Source: an uncultured Ruminococcus sp. (lineage in GTDB: Bacteria; Bacillota; Clostridia; Oscillospirales; Ruminococcaceae). Taken from it: a DNA stretch of 64,000 bases. The first letter of the stretch is position 1. Each line of letters begins with the position of its first letter. Under the pieces are notes generated by a model. The model did not search any database. It saw only the letters and a program-made list of their open reading frames with translations, and had not been told where the DNA came from. Shown here one piece after another: positions 54,175 to 63,487 of this stretch. The DNA is taken from positions 1 through 64,000 of the forward strand of contig CANOIR010000001.1 in the NCBI GenBank assembly GCA_947566125.1. Direction: 5' to 3'. The position numbers were made by a program, and so were the translations under genes.

Positions 54175-55002
54175 TTAGCCTACTGTATTGTCATCAGTTA
54201 TAGGTTCAGTATTTTTTTCGTTTTCAGGTGATATTTCATAAATGTTTTCAGATGAATATACAACATCTTCATCATTACTTGTACTTGTTTCTGAATTTGC
54301 TTCAGTAGAAACTGTTGTTTCAGTTGTACTTTGTGGTACAGTTTCGATGTTGGTAGTTGATGTTGACGTACTGCTTGATGCAGAACTGTCAATATCAATT
54401 AAAAACTGTATTCTTGGATTGCCAGCTGAATCAGCCTCAATAATACCTGAATATTTTATATAAATGGGTGTATCTGGTGATGACAACTCACCCATTCTGC
54501 CAACGCTTCTTGGAACATTCAGAAAATTATCTATAACTTCCATACCTTCTGTAACATTAGCAAAAGCAGCGTATGAACCATCAAGATATGTCAAATCACT
54601 CAAGCATATAAAAAATTGACAAGTTGCACTATCAAAATCATCTGCACGTGCCATTGATACGGTAGATCGAACATGAGATAAATTATTAGCAACTCCATTT
54701 TCAGAAAATTCACCCTTGATCGATTCGCTGCTTGAACCAGTTCCATCACCATTAGGGTCGCCGCCTTGAACAACAAAATCATCTACAACACGGTGAAAGG
54801 TCAAGCCATTATAAAATCCCTCATCTACAAGCTTTTGAAAATTTTCACAAGTAATGGGTGCTATATCAGGATATAATGTCATAATAAAACTGTTTTCACC
54901 AATAACTGCACCATCAAGAGGGTTTTCCTTACTGCACCCACTAAACATTGATACAGCCATTACTGAAACCAAAACGCAAGTTATTCCTTTTGTTTTTTTC
55001 AT
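54175..55002 (-). CDS. Cyclophilin-type peptidyl-prolyl isomerase lipoprotein 2
   Basis: 275 residues from the ATG at 55002 (AAAGG 9 nt upstream). The lipobox is MFSGC. The cyclophilin domain has DIAPITCENFQKLVDEGFYN, LTFHRVVDDFVVQGGDPNGD and CQFFICLSD. Unlike copy 1 it carries a 60-residue Ser/Thr/Glu-rich tail, perhaps a wall spacer. It is about 60 percent similar to copy 1 by eye, pointing to tandem duplication. It has its own promoter and an 88-nt gap to copy 1. Confidence 0.92.
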   Translation of the reverse strand: MKKTKGITCVLVSVMAVSMFSGCSKENPLDGAVIGENSFIMTLYPDIAPITCENFQKLVDEGFYNGLTFHRVVDDFVVQGGDPNGDGTGSSSESIKGEFSENGVANNLSHVRSTVSMARADDFDSATCQFFICLSDLTYLDGSYAAFANVTEGMEVIDNFLNVPRSVGRMGELSSPDTPIYIKYSGIIEADSAGNPRIQFLIDIDSSASSSTSTSTTNIETVPQSTTETTVSTEANSETSTSNDEDVVYSSENIYEISPENEKNTEPITDDNTVG

Positions 55003-55035
55003 AGAAGTCAACCTTTCCGTAGTTTCAATATTTTT

Positions 55036-55064
55036 ATTATACCACATTTCCTTAAATAAATCAA
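55036..55064 (-). promoter_or_regulatory. Promoter of the cyclophilin genes
   Basis: Minus strand TTGATT (55059-55064), 17-nt spacer ending in an extended TGG, TATAAT (55036-55041). Confidence 0.82.
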
Positions 55065-55104
55065 GTTTTTTTCCAATTTTAGTGCAGCTAATCTTACATA
55101 CACA

Positions 55105-57705
55105 TTAAAAGAAATGATAAATATATTTCATAACTATATAGATAAATATATTTTTATCTTTAGCAAGCTCATTGACAATTGAATTTACATATTTTACAGA
55201 AGACTCTATATCTGCTTTTGATGGTGCTTTTCCACCCATATCGGCAGCAAGAGCAAGTTTAATAATATCATTTGCTCCTTTTCCATCAATTCCTATTGAA
55301 TTAAGTTTATTTTCAGCAATTTCTGCAAAATCAAGCAGCTGTTCATTTTGCGGAGTAATAGATTGATATTTTAGTAAAATCATAAGAAATTCGTAAATGC
55401 TTATTATACTCATAATAGTATTTGAATTATTGAATGCATCGTTTCGTTTTTTCAAAGCATAATTTCGTGATAAAATAAATCCATATATAATAATAGCAAT
55501 CACAGCTATCCCTATTATTATATAAAGTATAACTTTAAATAATGTTTCAAATATTCCATTTGAGCTTTTAGTTTTATTTGATGGTTTATTGTTTTCAGTT
55601 GTTAAAGCTGTAGTATTTTCTGGAGCGTAATCAGTTATAGTAGTAACAGTTGTAGTGACTGTTGTTGTAATAATTTCAGATGTTTCGGTTTGTGCATCTG
55701 TATCTATATTATTTTCTTCGCCAATAATTTCTGTTTGATCTAATTCAGCATTAGTGTCATAATATCCTGGTGTCAATTCATATGGTACCCATCCATATCC
55801 ATCAATATAGTATTCGCACCAAGCATGTGCTGCCGAATCCGGAATACTTACAACAACTGAACCATCGTCACTTTTATCACCATTTGCAATTATATCAGCA
55901 GATACGATGTATCCTTCACAATATCGTGTAGGAATTCCGAAATATCTTGCAATTACTGCACCAGCTGTAGCAAAATGCATACAGTAGCCTTTATTGTTTT
56001 CCAATAAGAAATAATTTACAAAATCACGTGTGGACGGTGTTTCTCCGGGTGACAGCGTGTATTCACTTGTATCAGAAAGATATTTACGTATTGCTGCAAG
56101 GATTTTTAATGAATCTTCGCTTTCTGCAGCTTCATAAACTTCCTGTGGCAGTGAAGCATAAACTTTATCAAGTCCTTCTGAAGAAAATGGTACAGTATAG
56201 GTATCGTGAACAAATTGCCTGTATGCATAACTTTCAGTTAATGATGCTTGAAGTGCCTGTGCTTTATATTTAGAATTTTCTATATAAGGCGAATCAAGAG
56301 ATGATACATATATTGATTCCTGAGATGTATCAATATCAAGATTGCTAAAAAATTCAGCTGTTGATGGATCATTGAAATTAAAACCATTAGTTGGCAGATA
56401 ATAATGATTCATAGGCATTGATGATATATTATAAAAATTCTGCATGAGTGATATTGAATAACTATATTCATCTTTATTTTTTCCAACAGAACAGCTGGTG
56501 TCATGTAAATATGAATAATTCTGTCCATATGCTGCATAAGGAAGAAGTGTTGATTCTGATTTTTGCAAAGACTTTATTTTTATAGAAGCATTTGTATCTT
56601 CACCATATATATTTTGATTATTCATAAAAGGCAAAATCTGGGGTACACATTCAAATTTTGAAAACAATGCATCAAGCTCTTCGTTCTTTTTCCATTCATC
56701 TTCTGGAAGTGATTCCCATTTGTTGTCCTCATAAATAGAACCAGTGAAGTTTTTTAGATATAAGCTTTGATTTATTGGTTCACTTAATGTTATTTGAACG
56801 TTATCCTCATTGCGATATTTAATATTGCTTTTAGTGCCTAGTTTACGTGTATCAGGGTCGTTTATAAGACCAAGTGATATGCCAATATTATTTACGCTTT
56901 TTACAAAGTCTTCCCATTTAAAGTTTTCAATGCTTTCACGCATTTCATCTCTTTTATTTTGTATTTTTTTATCTGTTGTTAAATTGAATGCATTACAAAG
57001 CATAACTGAAATTAAAACTGCCGCAACAGTAACCGCCAGCATTGCAATACCGCAATTTGCTATATTGGCATTTTGCAAAGCCTTTTTTCCGCTTCTGCTG
57101 TATGATGCGATCTGTATTGAAAGAACGCAAAACCATGTAACAACGAGAATCAATATTGATGGAATATTCATTTTTAAGCCTTCATAAAGACCAAATTCAA
57201 TCGGAATGAATGTAAGCAAAAAATAAAATATAAAATAAGGCTTTCTTATAACCACCCGAGCTATAAGACTGCAAAGAATTATTGAAGTACAGCAAATAAA
57301 CCATAACATATCAATATCAATTGAAAGCGTGCTTTTTAATTCAAAGAATTGTGTTTCTGTATGATGAGCTACACAATAATATAAATTATAAATATATTTA
57401 AATCCCGAAATAAAAGGAGCACGTTTCCAAAAAGTGAGTAATATGCCTATAAAAAGAGGAGTATATCCTATAAAATGCATTTTTTTGGGCATAAGACTAA
57501 AAACACTTGTACTTAAAACAGATAGGCACGTTACAGTCCAAAATAACATTTTGTTATATTCTTCAAAATGTATCATTGAAAAACATACAGAAAATGTGCA
57601 TATAGAACCGACTAAAGCAATCAGTATAAGAAGTATAGGCTTAATAGAAATTGCATTATGTTTTGTAGTTATAACAATGTTTTGTCTTACCTGAAATTCA
57701 TTCAT
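55105..57705 (-). CDS. Transglutaminase-like membrane protein
   Basis: 866 residues. Five to six membrane helices fill about 18-235. A long extracytoplasmic region follows, with a transglutaminase-like domain near 560-690: the catalytic Cys is in NKGYCMHFATAG, the His in AHAWCEYYIDGYGW, and the third position reads VPYELTPG, with Glu in place of the usual Asp. A Thr-rich linker, a further helix near 745-770 and a short cytoplasmic tail end it. It overlaps the DUF58 gene by 4 nt (ATGA). The MoxR-DUF58-transglutaminase set is widespread and probably handles surface-protein or envelope assembly; the reaction is unknown. Confidence 0.87.
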   Translation of the reverse strand: MNEFQVRQNIVITTKHNAISIKPILLILIALVGSICTFSVCFSMIHFEEYNKMLFWTVTCLSVLSTSVFSLMPKKMHFIGYTPLFIGILLTFWKRAPFISGFKYIYNLYYCVAHHTETQFFELKSTLSIDIDMLWFICCTSIILCSLIARVVIRKPYFIFYFLLTFIPIEFGLYEGLKMNIPSILILVVTWFCVLSIQIASYSRSGKKALQNANIANCGIAMLAVTVAAVLISVMLCNAFNLTTDKKIQNKRDEMRESIENFKWEDFVKSVNNIGISLGLINDPDTRKLGTKSNIKYRNEDNVQITLSEPINQSLYLKNFTGSIYEDNKWESLPEDEWKKNEELDALFSKFECVPQILPFMNNQNIYGEDTNASIKIKSLQKSESTLLPYAAYGQNYSYLHDTSCSVGKNKDEYSYSISLMQNFYNISSMPMNHYYLPTNGFNFNDPSTAEFFSNLDIDTSQESIYVSSLDSPYIENSKYKAQALQASLTESYAYRQFVHDTYTVPFSSEGLDKVYASLPQEVYEAAESEDSLKILAAIRKYLSDTSEYTLSPGETPSTRDFVNYFLLENNKGYCMHFATAGAVIARYFGIPTRYCEGYIVSADIIANGDKSDDGSVVVSIPDSAAHAWCEYYIDGYGWVPYELTPGYYDTNAELDQTEIIGEENNIDTDAQTETSEIITTTVTTTVTTITDYAPENTTALTTENNKPSNKTKSSNGIFETLFKVILYIIIGIAVIAIIIYGFILSRNYALKKRNDAFNNSNTIMSIISIYEFLMILLKYQSITPQNEQLLDFAEIAENKLNSIGIDGKGANDIIKLALAADMGGKAPSKADIESSVKYVNSIVNELAKDKNIFIYIVMKYIYHFF

Positions 57706-58907
57706 TCACGAATCACCTCCATTGTTGAGAGCTTTTTTAAATTCTCTGAGATAGATTCTTCTCTTATAAAAATAATATTTTTATTTTCAGAAGAATTCTG
57801 TGATAGTGATGAAGGATTCGATGTGATAATATAAAAGTGATTATTATAAAATGTTTTAAAGCATCTTTCAATTTCATTAACAGCAAAATTAGGTGTGCAG
57901 TAGTATATGGCATTAGTAGAATGTATAGCCAATAAATCAGAAGCTTGTGTAAGAAGTTCTTTTGAATCCTCAACAGGTAGATTTGAAAGTAATATTGTAA
58001 AACAATCATTCAGCTCTGATATGGAATGAATGTCATTCCATACAAGTTTTTGTGACTTTTCGGATAACCAATATATCACAACAGGAACTTCTTGTTTTAC
58101 AAGTGCCATAGAAAGAGAATAAGCAGCTTCCAAAGTAGAATCCATTAAATCAGCAGATGGATTGCTTGCATTTGAATAATCAATCAAAATAGCTGCTCGC
58201 TGTTTTATAGGCAAACTATATTCTTTTACCCACATTGTATCAGTACGGCTGCTTAATTTCCAGTGAATACGTTTTGGCATATCACCGGGATGATATTCAC
58301 GAATGCGATAAATTTCAGATGGATCATCTCCGGAATGAAGTTTTGAATAAACATTACTTTCTTCATCTGTTACACTGCATGGAACATGAATTTTATAGTT
58401 AAGCTCTGTACCGGATGGTAATGTTAAAACAGATATAGATTGAGTTTTGCGTATGCTCTTTTTTAATAATCTTATATAATCAGTGATTTCAAATCGATTT
58501 AACTTTATTTCAGTCAATCCACAATGAGGTATAGTAATAGTTAATTCGACTATTGTAACATTTTTTGCCGACACTGGAAACGTTACTGCAATAGGAATCT
58601 GTTCACCGGTTACAACGCTTGAACAAGTTAGTTTAGCAGCGGCTTTGCTTATAGGAAAAATACACTTGTTTTCTATTACAAGCTGAACAGTCTGAGGTTT
58701 GTTGCGATAATAAGAAACAACAGGAGTTTTTATTGATATATTAAGTCTGAATCTTATATACAGTAAAATTGTTTTTAAGAAGATAGGGAGCATTATAATA
58801 ATGCATAAAAACAAAATTGAGAATTCACCTGAATATAAAACAGAAAAAAGAAGTGCAACAATAAGAATAATTGCATATGTGAATTTCATATAAAAAGTTT
58901 GTATCAT
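57702..58907 (-). CDS. DUF58 domain protein, membrane anchored
   Basis: 401 residues. Two hydrophobic helices lie at about 10-50. The DUF58 core appears near 195-240 as GDDPSEIYRIREYHPGDMPK followed by RIHWKLSSR. The region after it is vWA-like: AAILIDYSNASNPSADLMDS. DUF58 proteins partner with MoxR AAA ATPases. It overlaps genes on both sides by 4 nt, so all three are translated together. Confidence 0.9.
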   Translation of the reverse strand: MIQTFYMKFTYAIILIVALLFSVLYSGEFSILFLCIIIMLPIFLKTILLYIRFRLNISIKTPVVSYYRNKPQTVQLVIENKCIFPISKAAAKLTCSSVVTGEQIPIAVTFPVSAKNVTIVELTITIPHCGLTEIKLNRFEITDYIRLLKKSIRKTQSISVLTLPSGTELNYKIHVPCSVTDEESNVYSKLHSGDDPSEIYRIREYHPGDMPKRIHWKLSSRTDTMWVKEYSLPIKQRAAILIDYSNASNPSADLMDSTLEAAYSLSMALVKQEVPVVIYWLSEKSQKLVWNDIHSISELNDCFTILLSNLPVEDSKELLTQASDLLAIHSTNAIYYCTPNFAVNEIERCFKTFYNNHFYIITSNPSSLSQNSSENKNIIFIREESISENLKKLSTMEVIRE

Positions 58908-59869
58908 AATTTTACACCATCGGGACGTGGTACAGGTACTTTTCTTATAATATCCTGTATTACCTGCAATGCTGAACCGGAATTTCTGCTTTGTTCACGC
59001 ATAACGATTCTGTGTACAAATACATCTTGACATATTGCAGCAATATCATCAGCTAAAACATAATCACGACCCCTCATGAAAGCCATTCCACGTGCTGCAT
59101 CTGTAAGTGCCAATGTTCCACGTGGGCTTACACCAAGTAAAATTGCCGGATGATGTCTTGTTTCGTCTACAAGACTTGCAATATAATGATAGATTTTAGG
59201 ATTTATTGTTACTCTTGATACAGCTTCACGCATTTCTATAAGCATCTTAGCATCAACTATAGGCTGGATAGTATCGATTGGATTGCCATTTTCCCTTGAA
59301 CGCAGAATTTCTATTTCATGCTGCATATCCGGATAACCCATTTCTAAATGAAACATAAAACGATCCATCTGAGATTCAGGGAGCATTTGAGTGCCTATAG
59401 AGCCGATAGGATTTTGTGTAGCAATAACAGTATGCGGCTGTGGCAAATGATATGTCACGCCGTCAACAGTAACGTTTCCTTCCTCCATAACTTCAAGCAG
59501 AGCAGATTGAGTTTTGCTTGATGTACGATTTATTTCATCGGCAAGAAAAAGCTGGCAGAATAAAGCACCGGGTTGAAATTGAAACTTTTCAGTTTTTTTG
59601 TTGTATATTGAAAAGCCGGTTAAATCTGCCGGCAAAACATCTGGTGTGAACTGCACACGTTTACAGTCAAGACGCATTGCTTTTGAAAATGCAAGTGCAA
59701 GAGTGGTTTTTCCTACGCCGGGCTTGTCTTCAATTAAAATATGACCTTTAGCTAGAATTGCCAAAAGAACCTTAGCTATCATTATATCCTTTCCTATTAC
59801 AGCCTTCTTTACTTCAGCTATTATGCGGTTAATATATTTGCCGTATTCGGCTACATATGAATATTGCAT
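58904..59869 (-). CDS. MoxR-family AAA+ ATPase
   Basis: 321 residues from the ATG at 59869, chosen because AAAGGAG is 5 nt upstream; the in-frame TTG 15 nt earlier overlaps that site. Walker A is EDKPGVGKTTLA, Walker B FLADEINRTSSKTQSALLEV, sensor 1 VIATQNPIGSIG, then ESQMDRFMFHLEMGYP and VSPRGTLALTDAARGMAFM. MoxR ATPases act as chaperones that insert or assemble cofactors and complexes. It is the first gene of the operon. Confidence 0.94.
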   Translation of the reverse strand: MQYSYVAEYGKYINRIIAEVKKAVIGKDIMIAKVLLAILAKGHILIEDKPGVGKTTLALAFSKAMRLDCKRVQFTPDVLPADLTGFSIYNKKTEKFQFQPGALFCQLFLADEINRTSSKTQSALLEVMEEGNVTVDGVTYHLPQPHTVIATQNPIGSIGTQMLPESQMDRFMFHLEMGYPDMQHEIEILRSRENGNPIDTIQPIVDAKMLIEMREAVSRVTINPKIYHYIASLVDETRHHPAILLGVSPRGTLALTDAARGMAFMRGRDYVLADDIAAICQDVFVHRIVMREQSRNSGSALQVIQDIIRKVPVPRPDGVKL

Positions 59870-59936
59870 ATAGACTCCTTTCAATAAATGGACATTGCAA
59901 AATATTTATTATAATCGTTATTTGATATTATACCAT

Positions 59937-59965
59937 TTTTTATGCATTATTGCAATAGATATAAT
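59937..59965 (-). promoter_or_regulatory. Promoter of the MoxR-DUF58-transglutaminase operon
   Basis: Minus strand TTGCAA (59960-59965), 17-nt spacer ending TGG, TATAAT (59937-59942). Confidence 0.78.
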
Positions 59966-60034
59966 TTATAATTAGCTGAAAAATAAATACTGCTTCTAAA
60001 AGTATTTAAACATGCAATAATACATAAAATTATC

Positions 60035-60063
60035 TTGAAATAGTTTTGAAAATATGATATAAT
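60035..60063 (+). promoter_or_regulatory. Promoter of the dockerin amidase gene
   Basis: TTGAAA (60035-60040), 17-nt spacer, TATAAT (60058-60063), 35 bp before the ATG. Confidence 0.82.
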
Positions 60064-60097
60064 AACTATGCATTAAAACGAAACGAGGGAATATGTT

Positions 60098-61363
60098 ATG
60101 TTCAAAAAAATAATATCATCTGCATTAGGAATTTCACTTATATGTGCTGCGATCTCAGCACCGCATGCAGTATATGCTGACACAAAATCTAATTTTATTG
60201 AAAAATATATGATTTCTGATTCAGAAGATTATGGCGGCAAAATATTTTATAATGATAATAGCGATGCAGGATATTTATATAAATCTACTAATCCTGTAAA
60301 TTCGCCTGATGAAGTTCCTATAAATGAATCTATTATAGGTCTTGATGAAAGTATAGTAAAGATAATGATCGATCCGGGACATTGCGGATATGAAAATCGT
60401 TCACCTGTATACAGTTCATATTATGAAAGCGTAATGACATGGAAACTTTCAAATTATCTGCAAGAAGAGTTAGAAGCTCTTGGTGCTCACGCAGACCTTA
60501 CAAAGAGTTCCCTTGAGGAAGAACCGCCTCTTCAAGTACGAGGTCAAAAATCAAAAGGATATGATTTTTTCATATCGATACATAGCAATGCAGCATCATA
60601 TAGTTCTATAGACAAGCCTGTTGCATTGTGCTATCAAAACCTTAGCTGGACAACTATTGACGATACAAGCAGAGAAATAGGCGGACTTCTGGCATCCAAG
60701 GTTGCAGAAGTGATGCAGACAAACCAAAAGGGAGAGATTTTTCAAAGACTTTCTGCGGAAGACCGTGATGGAAACGGTGTATGGGATGATGAATGGTATG
60801 GCGTTTTATGCGGTTCGAGATATGTAAGCACTCCTGGTGTATTGCTTGAACATTCATTCCATACAAATTACAGAGCTACTGTATGGCTTAGTAATGATGA
60901 TAATTTAAAAAAGCTGGCAAAAGAAGAAGCTGCTTTAATATTTAATTATTTTACAGAGAAAAAAGCAGAAGCAGGAATCACAGCACCAACTACCACTACA
61001 ACTACTACAGAAATGACATTTGAAACAACTACAGAAACAACAACACCTGAAAAATCAACAAACACAACAGAAACAACAACTACTACTGTAAGAATAGAAC
61101 CTGTTCCTGTAGAAAATGGAATATTGGGAGATGTAGATGGTAATGGTTCTGTATCTATAAATGATGCGATTCTGGTGCTTGAATATTATTCAAGAAATGC
61201 AGCTGGATTAGAAGCAAAATTTATATGGTCTGCCGATGATTTAGAGAGTGAAAAAATGATTTTTAATGCTGCCGATATGAATAAAAATGGAACTATAAAT
61301 ATTGATGATGCTATTTCTATATTAAGTCTATATGCGGCAAATGCTGCTGGAAAAACTGAATAA
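60098..61363 (+). CDS. Secreted N-acetylmuramoyl-L-alanine amidase with dockerin
   Basis: 421 residues. The signal peptide is about 1-27. The Amidase_3 domain (about 88-290) has zinc ligands His95 (IDPGHCG), Glu110 (YYESVMTWK) and His162 (FISIHSNAA), with catalytic Glu251 (VLLEHSFHTN), so it should be active on peptidoglycan. A Thr-rich linker (about 296-330) leads to a dockerin (about 345-421) with Ca2+ loops DVDGNGSVSINDA and DMNKNGTINIDDA. A dockerin on a cell-wall lytic enzyme suggests anchoring to a cohesin scaffold at the surface. It is monocistronic with its own promoter and terminator. Confidence 0.93.
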   Translation: MFKKIISSALGISLICAAISAPHAVYADTKSNFIEKYMISDSEDYGGKIFYNDNSDAGYLYKSTNPVNSPDEVPINESIIGLDESIVKIMIDPGHCGYENRSPVYSSYYESVMTWKLSNYLQEELEALGAHADLTKSSLEEEPPLQVRGQKSKGYDFFISIHSNAASYSSIDKPVALCYQNLSWTTIDDTSREIGGLLASKVAEVMQTNQKGEIFQRLSAEDRDGNGVWDDEWYGVLCGSRYVSTPGVLLEHSFHTNYRATVWLSNDDNLKKLAKEEAALIFNYFTEKKAEAGITAPTTTTTTTEMTFETTTETTTPEKSTNTTETTTTTVRIEPVPVENGILGDVDGNGSVSINDAILVLEYYSRNAAGLEAKFIWSADDLESEKMIFNAADMNKNGTINIDDAISILSLYAANAAGKTE

Positions 61364-61430
61364 ACGATCTGGCACCAACTCGACCGTCTTACGACCCATA
61401 CTTTCAATTTTTAATCATTTACAAAATAAA

Positions 61431-61467
61431 AAATGCTGTTGCAACTTAAATCTTTGCAACAGCATTT
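61431..61467. terminator. Bidirectional terminator between amidase and DUF368 genes
   Basis: AAATGCTGTTGCAA (61431-61444) pairs with TTGCAACAGCATTT (61454-61467), loop 9 nt, T-run on each strand. It is a near-copy in inverse orientation of the hairpin at 2848. Confidence 0.94.
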
Positions 61468-61489
61468 TTGGGTTTACTTATTATAAAAT

Positions 61490-62413
61490 TCAAGCATTAT
61501 TCTTTTCTTTCTTTTCCATGATAAAGCTTAAAAATTCAAGAACTGCAAGTACAACTCCGCCAATAATAAATGGCAGGATCAGAATAGGGTCACTTATTAC
61601 ATGAGAAATAGAAAGCGGTTCAAGAGCAGCTCCATCAACTGTATCAAGTGTTGTTGGACCTTGTGTTATAGCGTAAAGAGAACCTATCATTAAACCAATT
61701 ATAGTGTACATACTCTGATGACGATACTTTACCAAAGCACGATTAACAGCCTTTATAATCACGATCACTCCGGTTATTATTCCCAATCCTAATGCACATA
61801 TATAAGGAAGAGATTCAAAGCTTTCCATTTTTAATATTGATGAGATAGCTGTGGTTGTTGGAACATATATTCCAAACGCAAGCAATATAGTTGAGCCTGA
61901 AATTCCCGGAAGAACCATTGCGGAAATAGCTACCATACCTGCAACGAATGTAAACAATATTGCTCCAATATTAAATCCTTCAAACGCAATTCCACCGCCG
62001 CCGATGGTTTTGCTCAAAATAGAAATTCCAACTACTATTGCCACGCCTATGAGCGTGAATGGAATACAGCTTAGATGATGCTGCATTGTTTTTCGTTCCT
62101 CATAGATCACAACCGGAATTGCAAAAAGTGTGAGACCAAAAAACAAGGAACTTACAACATATATATGAGATTCAAATATTTTTGAAAGAATAAGCATCGC
62201 ACTCAAAAATCCTATTACCCATCCTATGCCAAGCTTAAGCAAGAATACAAGTGACTTTTTTCTTTCTTCTTTTGTGCCGCTTACAAGAGAATTTAATGCA
62301 AAAATAAATTTGTCATAAAATCCAAGAAGGAAAGCGATCGTTCCACCGGAAACACCCGGAACGCTGTCTGCCAGTGCCATACAAAGTCCACGAAACATAT
62401 TTAATAATAGCAT
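61490..62413 (-). CDS. popT: DUF368 / PopT-type polyprenyl-phosphate translocase
   Basis: 307 residues with 8-9 hydrophobic helices. The family signature GLCMALADSVPGVSGGTIAF opens it and repeats as MVLPGISGSTILLAFGIY in the second half, the internal duplication of DUF368. DUF368 members (PopT) have been shown to recycle undecaprenyl phosphate across the membrane; assignment here rests on the family. The C-terminus is Lys/Glu-rich. It lies 38 nt after the PP2C gene on the same strand and may share its transcript. It connects with the GtrB-like enzyme and murD, which depend on the same lipid carrier. Confidence 0.87.
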   Translation of the reverse strand: MLLLNMFRGLCMALADSVPGVSGGTIAFLLGFYDKFIFALNSLVSGTKEERKKSLVFLLKLGIGWVIGFLSAMLILSKIFESHIYVVSSLFFGLTLFAIPVVIYEERKTMQHHLSCIPFTLIGVAIVVGISILSKTIGGGGIAFEGFNIGAILFTFVAGMVAISAMVLPGISGSTILLAFGIYVPTTTAISSILKMESFESLPYICALGLGIITGVIVIIKAVNRALVKYRHQSMYTIIGLMIGSLYAITQGPTTLDTVDGAALEPLSISHVISDPILILPFIIGGVVLAVLEFLSFIMEKKEKNNA

Positions 62414-62450
62414 TTTTACATCTCCATTTTCATCGTTTTAATTATTTATT

Positions 62451-63257
62451 TTATAATATTTCAATTACAATAGCAGTAACATTATCTGTACCGCCTGCTT
62501 CAAGAGCCATATTTACAAGAGCTTGGGCATGATCATTTTGCTCAGGGTCTGATAATATTTCATAAAGTGTAAGATCACTACACATATCGGTAAGACCATC
62601 TGAACAAAGCAGAAATTTCATTCCCTTTTTTAATAAAATAGGCGGTTGTGCTGTGGCACTAAGTCCGTTTTTAGCTTTGTCCTCACCCAAAAAATGCATA
62701 AGTTTATTTCTATCATAACTCATTTCAGCTTGTTCAGGTGTATATACACCATTTTGAAGCATTTCTGCTGCTAATGTTTGATCTTTTGTCAATGCATATA
62801 AATCAAAGCCATCATAAAGATATATACGACTGTCGCCAATATAAAAAGGGTATGCATAATTTCCCTTGAACAGCAGCATTACAAGAGTAGTACCGCTATT
62901 GCCACAATTCCTTTGAGAAATCATATCACAAATACGGTCATTAGCATCAGTTGTATATGCAGAAACTGCCTGATTCAGCAAATTTTTTTTTGATTTTTTT
63001 ATATCCTGACAATGTTCTTTTAAAGTTTCAACAGCAAGTGCCGAAGCGTCCTCACCATATGATTCACCTCCCATTCCATCGCAAACTGCAAATATATGAC
63101 TCGTAAGTTTCATTTTATCAGTAGATATATAATTATCAATCTGAGGATTAGGATTTACAATGCCATCTGCAAAAAAATTATCTTCATTATTTGTTCGCAC
63201 TTTGCCTTGATTGGAAACCGCATATGCCTGTATATATAGACGTTTTGAACGGAACAC
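62451..63257 (-). CDS. PP2C-type Ser/Thr protein phosphatase 2
   Basis: 268 residues with QGKVRTNNEDNFF, AVCDGMGGESYGEDASALAV, NSGTTLVMLLF, YIGDSRIYLYD, LTKDQTLAAEM, LCSDGLTDMCSDLTLYEIL and GGTDNVTAIVI. It is similar in size and order to the copy at 37870 but lacks the N-terminal extension and is not next to a kinase. GGAGGTAA precedes the ATG. It probably counteracts Hanks-type kinases acting on division or wall proteins. Confidence 0.92.
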   Translation of the reverse strand: MFRSKRLYIQAYAVSNQGKVRTNNEDNFFADGIVNPNPQIDNYISTDKMKLTSHIFAVCDGMGGESYGEDASALAVETLKEHCQDIKKSKKNLLNQAVSAYTTDANDRICDMISQRNCGNSGTTLVMLLFKGNYAYPFYIGDSRIYLYDGFDLYALTKDQTLAAEMLQNGVYTPEQAEMSYDRNKLMHFLGEDKAKNGLSATAQPPILLKKGMKFLLCSDGLTDMCSDLTLYEILSDPEQNDHAQALVNMALEAGGTDNVTAIVIEIL

Positions 63258-63286
63258 AGCATTTACCTCCTTTTATTATAACAATA

Positions 63287-63344
63287 AACAATATAAATAT
63301 TGTTGTATTTATATTATTTTACCAGAACATATTATTTTTGTCAA
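63287..63344 (-). promoter_or_regulatory. Promoter and palindrome of the PP2C 2 gene
   Basis: Minus strand TTGACA (63339-63344), 17-nt spacer ending TGG, TAAAAT (63316-63321). Just downstream, AACAATAT-AA-ATATTGTT (63287-63304) has perfect 8-bp arms and could be an operator or a 5' mRNA hairpin. Confidence 0.7.
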
Positions 63345-63421
63345 CCGCTGTAAATTCTTTTTTTAAAATTTTATATTTAAAAAATATAGTAAAAATATTT
63401 GAACATCTAATAATCATAAAG

Positions 63422-63450
63422 TTGACAAAGTCATTTTGTTTTGTTATAAT
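63422..63450 (+). promoter_or_regulatory. Promoter of the GH3 lipoprotein gene
   Basis: TTGACA (63422-63427), 17-nt spacer, TATAAT (63445-63450), consensus. Confidence 0.87.
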
Positions 63451-63487
63451 ATTGTAATAATAGAAATTTTTATCTGTGAGGCATATT

